From assembly GCA_003990705.1 (NCBI GenBank), contig AP018318.1, positions 1,178,001-1,242,000 of the forward strand: a stretch of 64,000 bases of DNA, given 5' to 3'. The position numbers were made by a program, and so were the translations under genes. The stretch comes from Nostoc sp. HK-01 (GTDB lineage Bacteria > Cyanobacteriota > Cyanobacteriia > Cyanobacteriales > Nostocaceae). The notes beneath the pieces were generated by a model. It was not told the DNA's origin and made no database searches. It worked only from the letters and a program-made list of their open reading frames with translations. This document shows, in pieces, positions 61,249 through 64,000 of the stretch. How positions within the stretch are numbered: position 1 is the first letter of the stretch; each line of letters opens with the position of its first letter.

Positions 61249-64000
61249 ATGAGAGAGAAAACTATCAAAATCACTCAAAGTTATTACTTATCAAAACTCA
61301 AGTTGATTCTAGCTTTGAGTAGCGCCATAATTACCACCTCTGCAAACAATGTTCTAGCGCAAAACATCACCATAGATGGTACACTCAGCCCTGCACAAAC
61401 CCTAAATGGCCCGACATATACAATTCCGCAGTCAGTTGGGCAAACAGTCAACAGTAATTTATTCCACAGCTTTGGTCAGTTCAGCTTAATTGAAGGAGAG
61501 AGCGCGATTTTTCAAAGCAATGCCAACATTAGAAACATCTTTTCTCGTGTTACAGGTGGTTATCCTTCTAATATTGATGGTCTCATTTTTACTCAAAATC
61601 GCAGTGTAAATTTATATTTAATCAATCCCAGTGGAATTGTATTTGGCCCTAACGCCCGTTTAAATGTAGGTGGCAGCACTAGAGGCTCATTTGTTGCGAC
61701 TACAGCCGATGCTTTAGTGTGGTCTAATGGCAGTCAATTTAGTGCGACAAATCCCGGTGGGACAAGTAGTTTGTTAACCATCGTCGGCGACCCCATTGGG
61801 TTTTTATTTAGTAGCAGACCACCACAACCAATAACCGTTTCTGGTAGCCAACTATCAGTATATGAAGGTCAAAGCTTGCTCTTATTGGGAGGAGATATCA
61901 GCTTAGATAATAGCAATTTGTCAGTTGATTTTACAGAAGGTGGCAGAATTGAACTTGGAGCAGTGGCAGAGCCAGGAACAGTAGGATTAACTACTAACGG
62001 CAATATTTTAAGTTTGAGCTTTCCTGAAAATTTAGCACGAGCAGATGTTTCACTTACTCAGGAAAGCTTTTTAGATGTTACTGCTGGTAATGGAGGGAGT
62101 ATTGCTATCAATGCTCGAAATATAGGTATTTTGGGAGGAAGTCAGCTAAGAGGTGGCATTGGCTCAGAATTGGGTAACGTCGACAGCCAAGCAGGAGATG
62201 TGACACTTAATGCTACAGATGCTATCAGATTTGATAGAGGTGATGCCTTCAGTGACGTGGAAGAAGGAGCAGTAGGCAACGGTGGCAACATTCGCATTAC
62301 CGCAAACTCACTCTCTGTCACTAATGGCGCACAACTGTTTGCCAGCAGTGCTGGGCAAGGCAATGCAGGTAATGTGATTATTAATGCCCAGCAGGTCTTG
62401 TTTGATGGTACAGATGATGAAGGTTCTCTTAGTGGTGCCTTCAGTGACGTGGAAGAGGGGGCAGTAGGCAACGGTGGCAACATTCGCATTACGGCAAACT
62501 CACTATCTATCACTAATGGCGCGCAACTGATCACGAGTAGTGCTGGACAAGGAAATGCCGGAAATGTGATTATTGATGCCCAGCAGGTCTTGTTTGATGG
62601 TACACTTACTGAAGGTTCTGGCAGTAGTGTTTTCAGTAACGTGGAAGAGGGAGCAGTAGGCAACGGTGGCAACATTCGCATTACGGCAAACTCACTATCT
62701 ATCACTAATGGCGCGCAACTGATCACGAGTAGTGCTGGACAAGGAAATGCCGGAAATGTGATTATTGATGCCCAGCAGGTCTTGTTTGATGGTACAGATA
62801 CTGAAGGTTCTGGCAGTGGTGCTTTCAGTAACGTGCGAGAGAGGGCAGTAGGCAGCGGTGGTAACATCAGCATCACCGCAGATTCACTCGCTCTCACCAA
62901 TGGCGCTCAAATCAACGCTTCCACTCGTGGGCAAGGAAGAGCAGGCAATGTGATTATCGATGCTGGTGAGGTTTCATTTGATAGAGGTTCTATCTTTAGT
63001 TCAGTAGAACAGACAGCAGTGGGCGATGGTGGGAACATTCGCATCAACGCAAACTCACTCGCCCTCACCAATGGCGCTCGAATCAACGCTTTCACCCGTG
63101 GGCAAGGAAGAGCCGGCAATGTGATTATCGATGCTGGTGAGGTTTCATTTGATAGAAGTTTTATCTTCAGTACAGTAGAACAGACAGCAGTGGGCGATGG
63201 TGGGAACATTAGCATCACCGCAAACTCACTCGCCCTTACCAATGGCGCTCAAATCAATGCTTCCACCCGTGGGCAAGGAAGAGCCGGTAATGTGATTATC
63301 GATGCCCGACAAATCTTATTTGATGGTACAAGCACTAATGGTAACATACCTAGTGCTGTTTTCAGCTCAGTAGCACAAACAGCAGTGGGTGATGGTGGCG
63401 ATATTCGCATTAGCACAAATTCACTCTCTGTCACTAATGGCGCTCAATTTAGTGCTACAAGCTTTGGTCAAGGAAATGCAGGTAATATTCAAATTACAGC
63501 TTTTGATAACATCACTGTTTCTGGAACTAGTTCTATTAGCGGACGTTCCAGTGCATTATTTACATATAGTAATTCCACAGGCAAAGGTGGTGATATCGTC
63601 ATCAATGCTCCTTTATTTCTCCTCTCTGATAATGCTGTGTTAGATGCACGAACCAGAAGTGATGGCGATAGTGGCAATATTACAATTAATGCAAATATCG
63701 CTGAAATTATCAATGGAGGTCAAATACTCAGTACGACATCTGGTAGGGGAAATGCAGGTAAAATAACAGTCAATGCTACAGAAAGAGCCATTATTAATGG
63801 CAGTGATGCAAGTTTCGATGAGCGAGTTGCCCGATTTGGTACAAGAGTTGCTAATGTTGATGCTGCTAGTGGTTTGTTTGTCCGGTCTGATGGTTTAGGC
63901 AGTGCTGGGGATATCGAAGTTAACTCACCTTTTGTACTGTTAGATAATGGCGGCAGATTCGTTGCTGAATCTAGGTCTGTGAATGGTGGTGATATTTCCG
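61249..64000 (+). CDS. Haemagglutinin-like secreted protein with TPS domain (incomplete at right edge)
   Basis: The frame from ATG 61249 stays open for 917 codons to the window end. A signal peptide (about residues 1-38, ending VLAQ) is followed by a two-partner-secretion domain of the filamentous haemagglutinin N-terminal type. Its motifs are QTVNSNLFHSFGQFSL, FSRVTGGYPSNIDGLI and VNLYLINPSGIVFGPNARLNVGG. From about residue 340 there are six to seven near-identical repeats rich in Gly, Asn and Ser (GNGGNIRITANSLSITNGAQ), predicted to form a beta helix. It should be exported through a TpsB-like outer-membrane pore, which is not in the window. It probably serves adhesion or contact with other cells. 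Confidence 0.88.
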   Translation, partial: MREKTIKITQSYYLSKLKLILALSSAIITTSANNVLAQNITIDGTLSPAQTLNGPTYTIPQSVGQTVNSNLFHSFGQFSLIEGESAIFQSNANIRNIFSRVTGGYPSNIDGLIFTQNRSVNLYLINPSGIVFGPNARLNVGGSTRGSFVATTADALVWSNGSQFSATNPGGTSSLLTIVGDPIGFLFSSRPPQPITVSGSQLSVYEGQSLLLLGGDISLDNSNLSVDFTEGGRIELGAVAEPGTVGLTTNGNILSLSFPENLARADVSLTQESFLDVTAGNGGSIAINARNIGILGGSQLRGGIGSELGNVDSQAGDVTLNATDAIRFDRGDAFSDVEEGAVGNGGNIRITANSLSVTNGAQLFASSAGQGNAGNVIINAQQVLFDGTDDEGSLSGAFSDVEEGAVGNGGNIRITANSLSITNGAQLITSSAGQGNAGNVIIDAQQVLFDGTLTEGSGSSVFSNVEEGAVGNGGNIRITANSLSITNGAQLITSSAGQGNAGNVIIDAQQVLFDGTDTEGSGSGAFSNVRERAVGSGGNISITADSLALTNGAQINASTRGQGRAGNVIIDAGEVSFDRGSIFSSVEQTAVGDGGNIRINANSLALTNGARINAFTRGQGRAGNVIIDAGEVSFDRSFIFSTVEQTAVGDGGNISITANSLALTNGAQINASTRGQGRAGNVIIDARQILFDGTSTNGNIPSAVFSSVAQTAVGDGGDIRISTNSLSVTNGAQFSATSFGQGNAGNIQITAFDNITVSGTSSISGRSSALFTYSNSTGKGGDIVINAPLFLLSDNAVLDARTRSDGDSGNITINANIAEIINGGQILSTTSGRGNAGKITVNATERAIINGSDASFDERVARFGTRVANVDAASGLFVRSDGLGSAGDIEVNSPFVLLDNGGRFVAESRSVNGGDIS
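62257..63500 (+). repeat. Tandem repeats inside the adhesin gene
   Basis: Unit starts at 62257, 62449, 62641, 62833, 63004, 63175 and 63370 give periods of 192, 192, 192, 171, 171 and 195 bases, all multiples of three. The units at 62449 and 62641 are almost identical over long stretches, as are those at 63004 and 63175. This points to recent copying or gene conversion. Confidence 0.9.

Noticed and set aside
62142-63434. Long minus-strand open frames opposite the adhesin repeats
   Set aside because: They are mirror frames of the in-frame tandem repeat on the plus strand. The plus strand has a start, signal peptide, secretion domain and continuous frame; the minus frames are Pro/Ser-rich without a recognisable domain.
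1-64000. tRNA and rRNA genes
   Set aside because: I looked for the TTCGA-type T-loop and acceptor pairing in the intergenic regions and found none I could support.

Overview
The window is chromosomal DNA from a filamentous cyanobacterium of the Nostoc/Anabaena type. The support is internal. HIP1-like GCGATCGC octamers are scattered through the genes. There is a cyanobacterial CrtH carotenoid isomerase, a Ycf19/YggT protein, DUF1824, DUF502 and DUF1822 proteins, intergenic short tandem heptamer repeats (STRR), and above all a hormogonium polysaccharide (hps) locus, known from Nostoc species that glide as hormogonia.

Layout. 1-4 kb: a secreted hypothetical protein, YggT, a glycine-zipper membrane protein, upp and crtH, with a candidate small RNA between upp and crtH. 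4-16 kb, mostly minus strand: a REC-histidine kinase paired with a six-PAS hybrid kinase, purT, a pentapeptide protein, another kinase, an ABC-F ATPase, DUF1824 and a prohibitin-like SPFH protein. 16-19 kb: an ABC exporter and a CcmS-like protein. 19-37 kb, plus strand: the polysaccharide region. It holds three glycosyltransferases, then htpG and rpmB, then hpsA, three pseudopilin genes, a second hpsE-like glycosyltransferase, a fourth pseudopilin, a TIGR04282 protein, an HpsJ-family protein and another glycosyltransferase. 37.8-43.3 kb: DUF502, nusB, ftsY and an RsbU-type phosphatase.

43.3-46.9 kb is an accessory scar. It contains dispersed hairpin repeats, an internally deleted insertion sequence with perfect 22-bp ends, a five-repeat CRISPR array with no cas genes, an intact IS4-family transposase, a broken coding remnant, and four direct copies of a 13-bp motif that resemble transposase-binding repeats. 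46.9-61 kb: a Uma2 nuclease-like protein, a sigma-factor-like gene with a DUF1822 partner, DUF4870 (with a decayed second copy about 2 kb downstream), a kinase, a Gfo/Idh/MocA oxidoreductase, a three-gene signalling cluster (CHASE3-GAF kinase, Rcp1-like regulator, hybrid kinase), a retropepsin-like protein and a nucleoside phosphorylase. From 61.2 kb to the right edge runs an incomplete haemagglutinin-like secreted protein with an expanding tandem repeat.

The clearest joint function is the hps locus. Glycosyltransferases would build an extracellular polysaccharide, and pseudopilins plus HpsA would help export it for gliding. Six histidine kinases and one stand-alone response regulator make the window rich in two-component signalling, but their stimuli cannot be read from the sequence. 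The items most worth following are the orphan CRISPR array with its surrounding mobile-element debris, the promoter-terminator pair between upp and crtH, and the 13-bp perfect inverted repeat abutting the start of the CHASE3 kinase.
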